A model generated the notes under the pieces. It was given only the letters and a program-made list of their open reading frames with translations, was not told the origin of the DNA and did no database searches. The position numbers and the translations under genes were made by a program. DNA of 20,018 nt from a virus, in IMG/VR virus record IMGVR_UViG_3300031841_000134, positions 1-20,018 of that record; one strand, written 5' to 3'. Every line of letters starts with the position of its first letter. The first letter of the stretch is position 1. This document shows, piece after piece, positions 1-8,000 of the stretch.

Positions 1-803
1 ACCGGTATGATGCAGGCAATAAATTTTATAGTCAAGACAGATTTTTACAAGGTGTTGGTTTAGATAAACCAGCTATTACTTTTAATTCATCTCCAAACAA
101 CGCAGGTATTATGGGTATGTATCCTAAATATCCCTATCCTCCTATTATGTCTGAAGATGGCGGAGACGGTGGTGGACCTATTGGTCCTAGAGGAAACTCA
201 AAATTTGACTATGAGTTTGAAGCTTTAGGTGGTTTATATAATCCAGATAATGTGCCTTTAACTGAAGAAGAACAAAAAACTTTAAACCGACAAAAAAATA
301 TAGACATGCTTAAAAGTATTGGAAAATTTGGTCTTACAACTCTCAGTCCTTTTGGTCCTTTGACTACCATGGGGATAGGTAAAGGAATTGGTTTTGTAAA
401 AGATAAATTTTTTGGTGGTGACGGCGGCGAAGGATTTGACCAAGACCAATATGATGCAGGTAAAGCATCAGCTGCTGCACAAGAAGCAGCTAACAGAGAT
501 TACGCTAGAAGTGGCGGTGACGATGGTGGATCAAGCGGTGGACAAAGCGATTCACAAGCTGGGGCTGATGCATCACAATCAGCTAGTGATGAAGACGCTG
601 GAGCTGGTGGTTATGCTTACGGCGGCAGAGCAAGTTTTAGTAATGGAGGGCTTTCTAAATACGAAATATTTAAATTAGGAGAGTTAGGTTACAATACAAA
701 AGGTGGAACAGTTACTGCACCTTTTGGTGGTGTAAAAGTATTAAGAGATATTTTAAAAGTAAATCAATATGCTGGTGGTGGTATTGTGGGGTTATATAGA
801 TAA
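1..803 (+). CDS. Gly-rich phage structural protein, 5' partial
   Basis: The reading frame is already open at base 3 and runs without a stop through the ATG at 111, so the true start lies before the window and at least 266 codons are visible. An internal start at 111 is possible but no Shine-Dalgarno precedes it. I recognise no enzymatic domain. The visible protein has a Gly/Pro-rich segment, a hydrophobic Gly-rich stretch, then a low-complexity region rich in Ala, Ser, Gln, Asp and Gly, and a C-terminus carrying several Gly-Gly motifs (YGGRAS, NGGLSK, KGGTVT and a terminal AGGGIVGLYR). The same kind of motif recurs in the genes at 1528 and 3584, suggesting a related role in virion assembly or DNA delivery. 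The function is inferred from context only. The stop overlaps the next start as TAATG. Confidence 0.75.
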   Translation, partial: RYDAGNKFYSQDRFLQGVGLDKPAITFNSSPNNAGIMGMYPKYPYPPIMSEDGGDGGGPIGPRGNSKFDYEFEALGGLYNPDNVPLTEEEQKTLNRQKNIDMLKSIGKFGLTTLSPFGPLTTMGIGKGIGFVKDKFFGGDGGEGFDQDQYDAGKASAAAQEAANRDYARSGGDDGGSSGGQSDSQAGADASQSASDEDAGAGGYAYGGRASFSNGGLSKYEIFKLGELGYNTKGGTVTAPFGGVKVLRDILKVNQYAGGGIVGLYR

Positions 804-967
804 TGGCAAAGATAGTACAATCATTAACTAGAGCCAGTAAAGAATACGATCAAAGAACGTTTCAATCTTTAGTTAGAGATTTAGATAACGTAATTAATAA
901 ACTTAACTCTACGTTTCAAGATGAAATTAAACAGGAGATAGAAGCTAAGGCTTTCTTTCTAGAATAA
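803..967 (+). CDS. small hypothetical protein, 54 aa
   Basis: This 54-residue frame begins MAKIVQSLTRASKEYDQRTF and ends AKAFFLE. It begins inside the stop of the preceding gene (TAATG) and its own stop overlaps the next start in the same way, so it fills the space exactly between two genes. That exact fit is the main evidence that it is real. It is charged, predicted helical, without membrane segment or signal peptide, and the stretch from about residue 22 to 50 has the hydrophobic spacing of an amphipathic or coiled-coil helix. Its position in the structural operon suggests a small virion or assembly protein. I do not recognise a named family. Confidence 0.8.
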   Translation: MAKIVQSLTRASKEYDQRTFQSLVRDLDNVINKLNSTFQDEIKQEIEAKAFFLE

Positions 968-1326
968 TGGCAACAGTAAACGTATTTAAATTTTTTGGCG
1001 TAGATAATGTTACATCAACAGATGCACAAACGATGTTTGGTACGACAACAATTAATGGTGTGGCTACACAGAACCCATTAGTTAATGAAACTTACATTGT
1101 AAAATCTATAAAGGTTACATCAGCTGGCACGCCTACGGTAACCGTTATTAACAACAGTATTACTACAATCAAGACAGCTGCTCTGACAGCTAATCAAACA
1201 GTAGAATTATTAACCGTTCCTTTAGTAATAGAAGGCGGTAAAGTGTTAACAGTTACATCAAGCAGTGCAGACTCTCTTGATGTGGCTATTAGTTATTTAA
1301 ACATAAGGAAGGATAAGGTAGATTAA
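967..1326 (+). CDS. small beta-rich protein, possible virion decoration or tail protein
   Basis: A 119-residue protein dominated by Thr, Val, Ser, Asn and Ile in alternating patterns typical of beta-sandwich virion proteins. There is little helix-forming sequence and no membrane segment, signal peptide or catalytic motif. Such Thr/Val-rich small proteins in phage structural blocks are often capsid decoration, head-fibre or tail accessory proteins, but I cannot choose among these. It starts within the stop of the 54-aa gene (TAATG) and ends in the start of the next gene (TAATG), so it is probably translated by coupling. The coding call is firm; the role is inference. Confidence 0.82.
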   Translation: MATVNVFKFFGVDNVTSTDAQTMFGTTTINGVATQNPLVNETYIVKSIKVTSAGTPTVTVINNSITTIKTAALTANQTVELLTVPLVIEGGKVLTVTSSSADSLDVAISYLNIRKDKVD

Positions 1327-1505
1327 TGAGTGATATACCCGTGATAGATGCAGTAAAGACTATAAGTCAATATAGACATAAGAAAACAGGGGCTATTTAT
1401 AAGACAAAAGAAGAGTGGAAAAAGCTTGGAATACCCAATGAAGACATAGCGCAGGACCTAACAGTTATCATGCCTCCGCTTGATTTGTTAGGAAAAACAA
1501 GTTAA
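1326..1505 (+). CDS. small hypothetical protein, 59 aa
   Basis: A 59-residue frame beginning MSDIPVIDAVKTISQYRHKK and ending with a Pro-rich MPPLDLLGKTS tail. Its start overlaps the preceding stop as TAATG, matching its neighbours. The middle (about residues 16-40, with RHKKTGAIYKTKEEWKKLG) is basic and looks like a small compact fold that could bind nucleic acid or a partner. I recognise no family. A 22-base gap follows, the first small break in this gene run, and it carries a Shine-Dalgarno for the next gene. Confidence 0.72.
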   Translation: MSDIPVIDAVKTISQYRHKKTGAIYKTKEEWKKLGIPNEDIAQDLTVIMPPLDLLGKTS

Positions 1506-1515
1506 AACGATTATT

Positions 1516-1520
1516 TGAGG
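1516..1520 (+). promoter_or_regulatory. Shine-Dalgarno for the gene at 1528
   Basis: TGAGG lies seven bases before the ATG at 1528. It stands out because most upstream junctions use TAATG overlaps without a recognisable ribosome site; here translation can start afresh after the 22-base gap. Confidence 0.6.
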
Positions 1521-1527
1521 TAAAATT

Positions 1528-2709
1528 ATGGCAATATCTAACATGCAACAAGCACAACAATTACGAGCAAATGGCGGGATCATGGATCTAGAACCTAGAC
1601 AGAATTATGGCCTAGGTAAGTTAGTTAAAAAAGCTTTTAAAGGTGTTAAGAAAGTTGCTAAAAGTCCTTTAGGTAAAGCGGCGTTAGGTGCTGCTGCACT
1701 ATATGGTGTCAATAAATTTGGTCTTCCTGGTATTGGTGGTAAAGGATCTATTAGTAATTTTTTTAGATCTGGTTTAGGAAAAGGAATTGGAAATCTTGCT
1801 AGAACTGGTATGGAAAAATTTGGAAATTTAAAAACAGGTAAACAACTTTTATTAGGTGGCGGAGCATTAGCGACAGCACTACCTTTTTTTATGGGTGGTG
1901 GTGAAGATGAAGAAGAGGTTACAGATACATTTGAAGTAACACCTAGCACAATTACAGACATCGTATCACAAGCAAGATCAAGAGATCCAAGTCTAAGATT
2001 TTTACCACAGAACGCATACACACAGTCAGGTTTCTTTAACGCTGCTGATGGCGGTATGGCTAGAGCAGGTTATGCTATGGGTGGACCTACTGAAGATGTG
2101 ATGGTTGAAAATGTAGACACACAAGAAGTTGTATCTAACCCAGATCCAATGGCAGAATTAAATATGTTATCTATAGAATTATTTGGCAAACCTCTAAACG
2201 ATTTAAACGAAACTGAAAGAGGACAACTACAAGAATTGATACAAAGCAGAATGCAGCAACAAGCAGGAGATAGAGTTATGGCTAACTCAGGTGGCATGAT
2301 AGATTATATGTCTAGTGCAAACCCTATGGCTGACTCTTACCTTATGGAAGACACAGACATAGTTAACATGTACAGACCAAGCGGCGATAGACAAATGGCT
2401 GCTGAAGGCGGTATCATGGATCTAGGTGGTATGGAAAAAGATTATAGAAACGAAGGTGGCTTTGTACCTATTGGTGGTAAAGAAAAAGCTGACGATGTAC
2501 CAGCAAGACTATCGAAAAACGAATTTGTATTTACAGCCGACGCTGTAAGAAATGCAGGAGGCGGCGACATAGACGAAGGCGCAGCTGTAATGGAAAGAAT
2601 GATGGAACATTTAGAACAAGGCGGACAGATATCTGAAGAGTCGCAAGGTGGAAACCCTGCACAAGAAATGTTTGACACCGCACAACAACTGGAGAGTAGA
2701 ATAGGATAA
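1528..2709 (+). CDS. Gly-Gly-motif virion protein, possible internal/ejection or tape-measure-like protein
   Basis: A 393-aa protein with ordered segments. Residues 10-30 hold a RANGGIMDLEPR motif. Residues 31-45 are strongly basic (KLVKKAFKGVKKVAK). A hydrophobic Gly/Ala-rich stretch follows, with LLLGGGALATALPFFMG at about 107-123, then an acidic cluster (EDEEE, 126-130) and several Gly-Gly motifs (ADGGMARAG, AMGGP, NSGGMIDYM, AEGGIMDLGG, NEGGFVPIGG). The C-terminal part (about 311-365, KADDVPARLSKNEFVFTADAV and an acidic GGGDIDEG turn) is a compact segment I associate with conserved proteins of uncultured marine phages. GGIMDL occurs identically at 16-21 and 294-299. No catalytic motif is visible. 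Its place before the gp16-size protein suggests a component delivered with DNA. The stop overlaps the next start. Confidence 0.8.
   Translation: MAISNMQQAQQLRANGGIMDLEPRQNYGLGKLVKKAFKGVKKVAKSPLGKAALGAAALYGVNKFGLPGIGGKGSISNFFRSGLGKGIGNLARTGMEKFGNLKTGKQLLLGGGALATALPFFMGGGEDEEEVTDTFEVTPSTITDIVSQARSRDPSLRFLPQNAYTQSGFFNAADGGMARAGYAMGGPTEDVMVENVDTQEVVSNPDPMAELNMLSIELFGKPLNDLNETERGQLQELIQSRMQQQAGDRVMANSGGMIDYMSSANPMADSYLMEDTDIVNMYRPSGDRQMAAEGGIMDLGGMEKDYRNEGGFVPIGGKEKADDVPARLSKNEFVFTADAVRNAGGGDIDEGAAVMERMMEHLEQGGQISEESQGGNPAQEMFDTAQQLESRIG
1573..1591 (+). repeat. direct repeat copy 1 (GGIMDL-coding)
   Basis: A 19-base stretch encoding GGIMDL. It matches the copy at 2407-2425 at 18 of 19 positions, in the same frame of the same gene; the only difference is G versus T at the sixth base. 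Confidence 0.75.
2407..2425 (+). repeat. direct repeat copy 2 (GGIMDL-coding)
   Basis: Second copy of the 19-base unit at 1573-1591, differing at one synonymous base. Near identity at the DNA level, not just the protein level, suggests recent duplication or gene conversion, though constraint on a short motif is an alternative. Confidence 0.75.
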
Positions 2710-3584
2710 TGGCATTACCAAGTTATTTAGAAGATACAGCCAAGGACTTTGCCAAGCAGTCGGTAGCCACGTATTCGGCACCGATTGAAACAAGCACATT
2801 TACTGGCGGACTAGACGCATCAGGCAAAAGGGCTGCGGGACCGGGGATCACGGGAGCTAATCCATTTGTTGCAGCAATGGATCCTTTACAAACGCAAGCA
2901 CAAAGTTTAGCACAACAAGGTATTGGATCTTACTCACCTTTTTTACAAGCTGCTCAAGCAAACATAACTAATCAAGCAGGTCTTACAGGACCTAGTGCGT
3001 ATTCATCTTTTATGTCTCCGTACCAACAACAAGTTATTGACACATCATTAGCTGACTTTGATTCATCAAGAGTTGGAAACAGACAAGCGATACAAGATCA
3101 AGCAGTAGCTTCTGGAAATTTTGGTGGTGGTAGAGAAGGAGCGATGTTAGGACAATACGATGCTGATACAACAGCAGGTAGAGCTGCTTTACTAGCATCA
3201 TTACAACAAAGCGGTTTTACGCAAGCAAATCAATTAGCACAACAAGCTTTTGGTAATCAAGGAACACTAGCACAAAACCAAATGGGTTTATCTAATTTCC
3301 AAAGAACAGGTTTAGGACAAGACATCGGCGCTCTTGGAAACCTAGGTGCTCTTAACCAACAACAAGCACAAGCTAACTTAACAGCTAACCAACAAGCAGC
3401 TAAGACAGCAGCTTACGAACCATACGGTAGATTAAATCAATACGGTCAAGGTTTGACAGGACTAGCAGGGGGTGTAGCATCAGCTTACGCTGAACCAGCA
3501 CCAGTGCAAAGTCCACTATCACAAGCTCTATCAACAGCTTTAGGAGTAGGAGGAATTTACTCTAGGCTATACGGGGGCCAATAA
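2709..3584 (+). CDS. Gln/Ala-rich virion protein, candidate internal (DNA ejection) protein
   Basis: A 291-aa protein very rich in Gln, Ala, Gly and Leu, with long helical stretches broken by Gly (for example QQQAQANLTANQQAAKTAAY near 228-247) and a YEPYGRLNQYGQGLTGLAGG segment that ends in Gly-rich turns. It has no enzyme motif, no signal peptide and only weakly hydrophobic segments. Ala/Gln-rich helical proteins of this type in podoviruses are commonly internal-core or ejection proteins that form the conduit for DNA, such as T7 gp14 and gp15; that parallel rests on composition and on position two genes before the gp16-size protein, not on detectable homology. A tail or neck component is the alternative. 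Start and stop both lie in TAATG overlaps. Confidence 0.78.
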   Translation: MALPSYLEDTAKDFAKQSVATYSAPIETSTFTGGLDASGKRAAGPGITGANPFVAAMDPLQTQAQSLAQQGIGSYSPFLQAAQANITNQAGLTGPSAYSSFMSPYQQQVIDTSLADFDSSRVGNRQAIQDQAVASGNFGGGREGAMLGQYDADTTAGRAALLASLQQSGFTQANQLAQQAFGNQGTLAQNQMGLSNFQRTGLGQDIGALGNLGALNQQQAQANLTANQQAAKTAAYEPYGRLNQYGQGLTGLAGGVASAYAEPAPVQSPLSQALSTALGVGGIYSRLYGGQ

Positions 3585-5062
3585 TGAGACCGCTTAAAAG
3601 ACCAATGTTCAGAACAGGCGGACCTATCAAAGAAGGCGTTATGAATGGCCTAAGAGATGGCGGCGTAGCTACAACAATGGCTGACGCTACTATGATGGCT
3701 GGTGGTGGTATGCCTAACAAAAGAGGTTTAGTCGATGGACCAGGTGGTTATGCTGGTGATAAAGTAGGATTTTTTAGAAAAGCATTTGATCCAAGAAAAT
3801 CTGCAGGTTCAAATCTTTTAAGAAGAGGTAACGCACTTAGCAATGATATCTTTGCTTTAATTATGGGTGCAGGAATGCTGCCTATGAAAAACGGAGGAGT
3901 AGCTTCTTTAGCTAACAGACCAGGTTATAGTTTTGGTAGCAAAGTTTTAAAAAAACTTGGTCCTGTTGGAACTATTTACAATAAAGGTATAGCCAATATT
4001 AAAAAAGGTTTTGATACAGTCAAAGAAAAATTAGGTACAACAAAAACTGTTACAGAAACAGTTCCTAAACAAGGACCATACACAGCTGGTGGAAACATTT
4101 ACAGTAAAGGTTATCCTGGAGGAACAAAAATAGGCACAGGACCTGGAACAGTAGAAGTTTCTAAAAGTATATATCAACCAGGAGGATTTTTATCTTTTCT
4201 TGCAAAATCTCCTGAAGCACAATTAGCTAAAAAATTATATGAAGGAAAAGGAATTATCACTAAACCTCTTAAAGCAGTTGTTAAAGGTGTAGGAAGTTCT
4301 CCAACAGCTCTTATTGGATTAACTTATGCCGGGGGTAAATATTTATTACCTGATGGAACAGAAGCTAGTCCAGAACAAATAGAAGAAGCTAAAAAAATTA
4401 CAGGTGCAGGTGGTGCTGGCACAAGCACAGTTAAAAAAACACCAGCAGAAATAGCTGCAGAAAAAGAAATAAAAGACAAACAAAAATTAGACAGAATTTA
4501 TAAATTACTTGGTGTAGACAGAGCTAAAAGAAACGCTGCATCTAAAGCATTAATAGACATGAGCAGATACATCGATGAAGGTGGTAAAGATGTTATTTCT
4601 AAAAAGAATATAGGTTCTACAATTAGTAAAGGTATTAGTGCGTTTGATAAGAGATTAGATAAAGTAGATCAATTAAAAGAAGCTGCAGGATTAATGCAAG
4701 CTAAAGCTGAAATAGAAGCTATGTCAGATCCTTACAGTAAAGAATATAAAAAACAAATGACAGAAAAATTAAAGAAAGAAAATAATCCTACAGCAAGAGA
4801 TTATGCAAGAGCTTACATAGGAAAGAAAACTTTAAGTCATCCAGATACTGTTACCATTGGTAAATCAGTAAGTCCTAATGCAGTTGTATTAGCAGATGCT
4901 AAAAAAGCAAAAGCAGAAGGAATTGGTGAAGACATAACAGCAGAAGCGTATGTTAAAGATCAAATTAAAACACAAGGCGGTGATGTTGCCGGAGTATACA
5001 TTGTAGACAAAGTAATTATTCAAGTAGATGCTCAAGGAAACACAACACAACTATTACCATAA
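3584..5062 (+). CDS. Gly-Gly-motif virion protein, unknown function
   Basis: A 492-aa basic, Lys/Ala/Gly-rich protein. The N-terminal 110 residues carry a dense series of Gly-Gly motifs: FRTGGPIKEG (9-18), RDGGVAT (24-30), AGGGMPN (39-45), GPGGYAGDK (52-60) and KNGGVASLANRPGY further on. The RPMFRxGG...EG(I/V)MNGL arrangement at the N-terminus is one I associate with proteins of uncultured marine phages of unknown role. The central part is Gly- and Lys-rich, and residues from about 280 on are mostly helical and charged (KKTPAEIAAEKEIKDKQKL), perhaps coiled coil. No catalytic motif is seen. It is probably a virion or internal protein on context. Its stop also forms TAATG, but that ATG opens only a 10-codon frame; the next gene starts at 5069. 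Confidence 0.78.
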   Translation: MRPLKRPMFRTGGPIKEGVMNGLRDGGVATTMADATMMAGGGMPNKRGLVDGPGGYAGDKVGFFRKAFDPRKSAGSNLLRRGNALSNDIFALIMGAGMLPMKNGGVASLANRPGYSFGSKVLKKLGPVGTIYNKGIANIKKGFDTVKEKLGTTKTVTETVPKQGPYTAGGNIYSKGYPGGTKIGTGPGTVEVSKSIYQPGGFLSFLAKSPEAQLAKKLYEGKGIITKPLKAVVKGVGSSPTALIGLTYAGGKYLLPDGTEASPEQIEEAKKITGAGGAGTSTVKKTPAEIAAEKEIKDKQKLDRIYKLLGVDRAKRNAASKALIDMSRYIDEGGKDVISKKNIGSTISKGISAFDKRLDKVDQLKEAAGLMQAKAEIEAMSDPYSKEYKKQMTEKLKKENNPTARDYARAYIGKKTLSHPDTVTIGKSVSPNAVVLADAKKAKAEGIGEDITAEAYVKDQIKTQGGDVAGVYIVDKVIIQVDAQGNTTQLLP

Positions 5063-5068
5063 TGACTT

Positions 5069-8000
5069 ATGCCTTTAAAACCAACATTATCTAATAATCT
5101 TTCTGGAGCAGAAAAAAATAATAAAGTAGGTGTAATAGAATCTATGCTGTCCGGCATAGCATCAGGTATCATTGCAATACCTAAAGGTTTCTTTTCTCTT
5201 GGTGCTAGTCTTTTAGATCTTGGTGCTAATACAGGTAAAGCTGCAGAAGTAGAAAGATTTTTTGATGACCTCACAGAGTTTGATGAGAAAGCAGAAGCTA
5301 CAGCTGCAGGAAAAATTACAGAACTATTAGTTAACATTGGTATACCAGGCGGTATAGCTTTAAAAGGTGCAAGTGGATTAGCGAAGTCTGCTATGCTAGC
5401 CAGACAAAACGGTAAGTATGTAAAACTTAACGACCCAAAATTATTAGATGATCTTGGCAAAGGTACAACGCTTACGGGAGCAGGAAGAGCAAGACAAGCT
5501 GTTGCTGGAGCTTTAGGTGCTGGTGCTGCAGAAGCTACGTTTGTAGGTGATGTAGAAGGTGTTGGTACGTTTGGAGATTTGCTAGGTGGTCCTACTAAAA
5601 TTAATAGAGACGAAGAAGACAACGCTGTCAGAGAAATATTAAACAGAGTTAAGTTTGGTACAGAGGGTGCATTATTTACAGGTGCAATTAGCGGTGCAGG
5701 AACTGTAATAAAAAAATTAACAGACAGAAATAAAAAACTAGACGTAGCTAATTCTAAATTAGATTATTGGATTGACAAAGTTGCATCTAAAATAAGAGCA
5801 CGTAGTGGTAAGACACAAGAATTTTTTGACATAGAGAGAGGATCTATTGGTGCAAGAGCTTCAGATGCTAACGTAGCTAGAACTTTATCTAGAGAGTTAG
5901 ATGTAAACATAGATGCAATGTTTCCACCTATGCGTACAGTATTTAATAAACAAACAGCAGCAGAGAGAACTAAATTTTTAAACGTAGTTAATGATGCATT
6001 GTTATCCGGTAAAGCAGAACTTGACGATGCAGGTGTAGCAACGTTTGGCAAGATGGATGATAAGGCTGTATTAAAAGTAGATGAGTTTATAGATAAATTT
6101 GCAAGGAATGCGGAGCAAGCTGATGAACTAAGAGTAAATATTATTGGTGGTTTATCTAACATGAGAACTGCATGGTCTAAACTATTTTCACAGTTAGGTG
6201 GTACGTTAGATGCAGGCGATATAAAAGAATTTCAAAAACTATTTGGCGGTAAATTTAAAAACTATCTTGGCTCGACATACGATATCTTTCAAGACAAAAG
6301 TATCCTACCTTTCTTTAGATATAAGCCAGCAGAGGATGCAATAGAAAAAGCTAAAGCATCTTTTATAGCTAGTGCTAGAGAAGCTGGTGAAGAGATGACA
6401 GATTTACAAGCAGAAGCTGCGGTAGCTAGAGTTTTAAAAACAGCAAGACTTCCTAAAGGTATTAGAATGGACAAACCATCTGATGCTATCTTTGAAGTAC
6501 CAAGTTTTTTTGTTAATAGAACTACATTAAAAGATGTAACAACTGAGAGAGGTTCAGCATTAGTATCTGCCGGGGCTCTTAAGTCGGGGACCAAGGAAGT
6601 GTTTGAAGGATTGTTAGGTAAACAAAAAAATCCTATGCAAACTATGCTTGGAGGTATGTCTAAATTATCTTTAATTACAAGACGTAATGTTTTCTTTAAC
6701 GACCTTATAAAAAAATCTGATGAGTTAAAAGCTGCAGGTGACTTACCTATGTTTGCTAAAACACAAGACGAAGCTAGACTATTATTTGGTGATGACTTTA
6801 AACAAATAAGAATTGACCAAGCTAAATCATTATCTGTTAGTGCAAAGTCTGGTGCAACTAATCCATTAAATGAATTGTACGCACCGTCTGGTATTGCAGA
6901 TGCATTAGAAAAAACATCTATAACTTTAGATGGCGCAGGTACATTAGGTAGAATATATGAAAGTTTAGTCTTGTATCCTAAAGCCACATCACAAATAGCT
7001 AAGACAATTTTATCACCGGTAACACATCTAAGAAACTTTGTAAGTGCTGGAGCGTTTGCTGCAGCTAATGGTATATTACCGTTTGCAGATAAACAAGCTA
7101 TCAAACAAGCATACCAAGCATTACAGACACCGCTAAAAGGAACAAGACAACAGAATGATTTATACCAAGAGTTATTAGAATTAGGTGTAGTAAACTCTAA
7201 CGTAAGACTAGGAGACTTAACTAGACTAATGGAAGATGTAAACTTTGGTGAGACTATGACATCAGATAAAGGTATGAGATTATTACTAAAACCTTTGTCA
7301 AAATTAAAACAAATATCACAAGATTTGTACACTGCTGAGGATGACTTCTGGAAAATATATTCTTGGGCTATGGAAAAATCTAGACTAGAAAAATCTTTTG
7401 AAAAGATAGGTTTAACAAGAGGACAATTTTTTAAAAGAGCTGATGGTACAGAAGTTAGATTAACAGAAGACTTTCTAAAACGAGAAGCTGCAGACATTGT
7501 TAAAAATAATATACCTAACTATGATTATGTGTCTGACTTTGTTAAAGGATTAAGAAAACTACCTATTGGTAACTTCGTTTCGTTTCCTGCAGAGATTGCA
7601 AGAACAGGAACTAACATTGTATCAAGAGCATTGAGAGAAATAAATGAAGAAGTTATTGTTGATGGTAAAGTGTTTAAACCTTTTCAATCTATAGGTTATA
7701 CAAGATTATTTGGTTTTGGCGCAACAACAGCAGCGGTGCCTATGGCAACCGTGGCAGCGTTCCAAGCTATCTACGATGTAACAGATGAAGAAAGAGAAGC
7801 TATTAGAAAGTTTGCTGCACAATGGTCTAAGAACTCAACATTACTTCCAATTAAAGATAAAGAAACAGGTGAATTTAAATACATAGATTTTAGTCACGCA
7901 AATGCTTACGACACATTAACAAGACCTATACAATCTATAATTAACGCTGTAGCCGATGGCAGAACAGATCAAGATGGAATGATGGATGATTTTGCAAGAG

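Noticed and set aside
412-678. 88-codon + frame inside the first gene
   Set aside because: Out-of-frame shadow of the low-complexity region; no Shine-Dalgarno and no recognisable pattern.
1605-2021. 138-codon open frame on the minus strand in the 393-aa gene
   Set aside because: Pro/Leu/Ser-rich antisense shadow with no ribosome site or domain; the + strand gene explains the region.
6289-7497. 402-codon open frame on the minus strand within the 1289-aa gene
   Set aside because: Its product is a Ser/Leu/Ala/Ile-rich sequence with no motifs, a typical antisense shadow of an AT-rich coding strand whose codons avoid stops in that frame; the + frame is a coherent protein fitting its neighbours.
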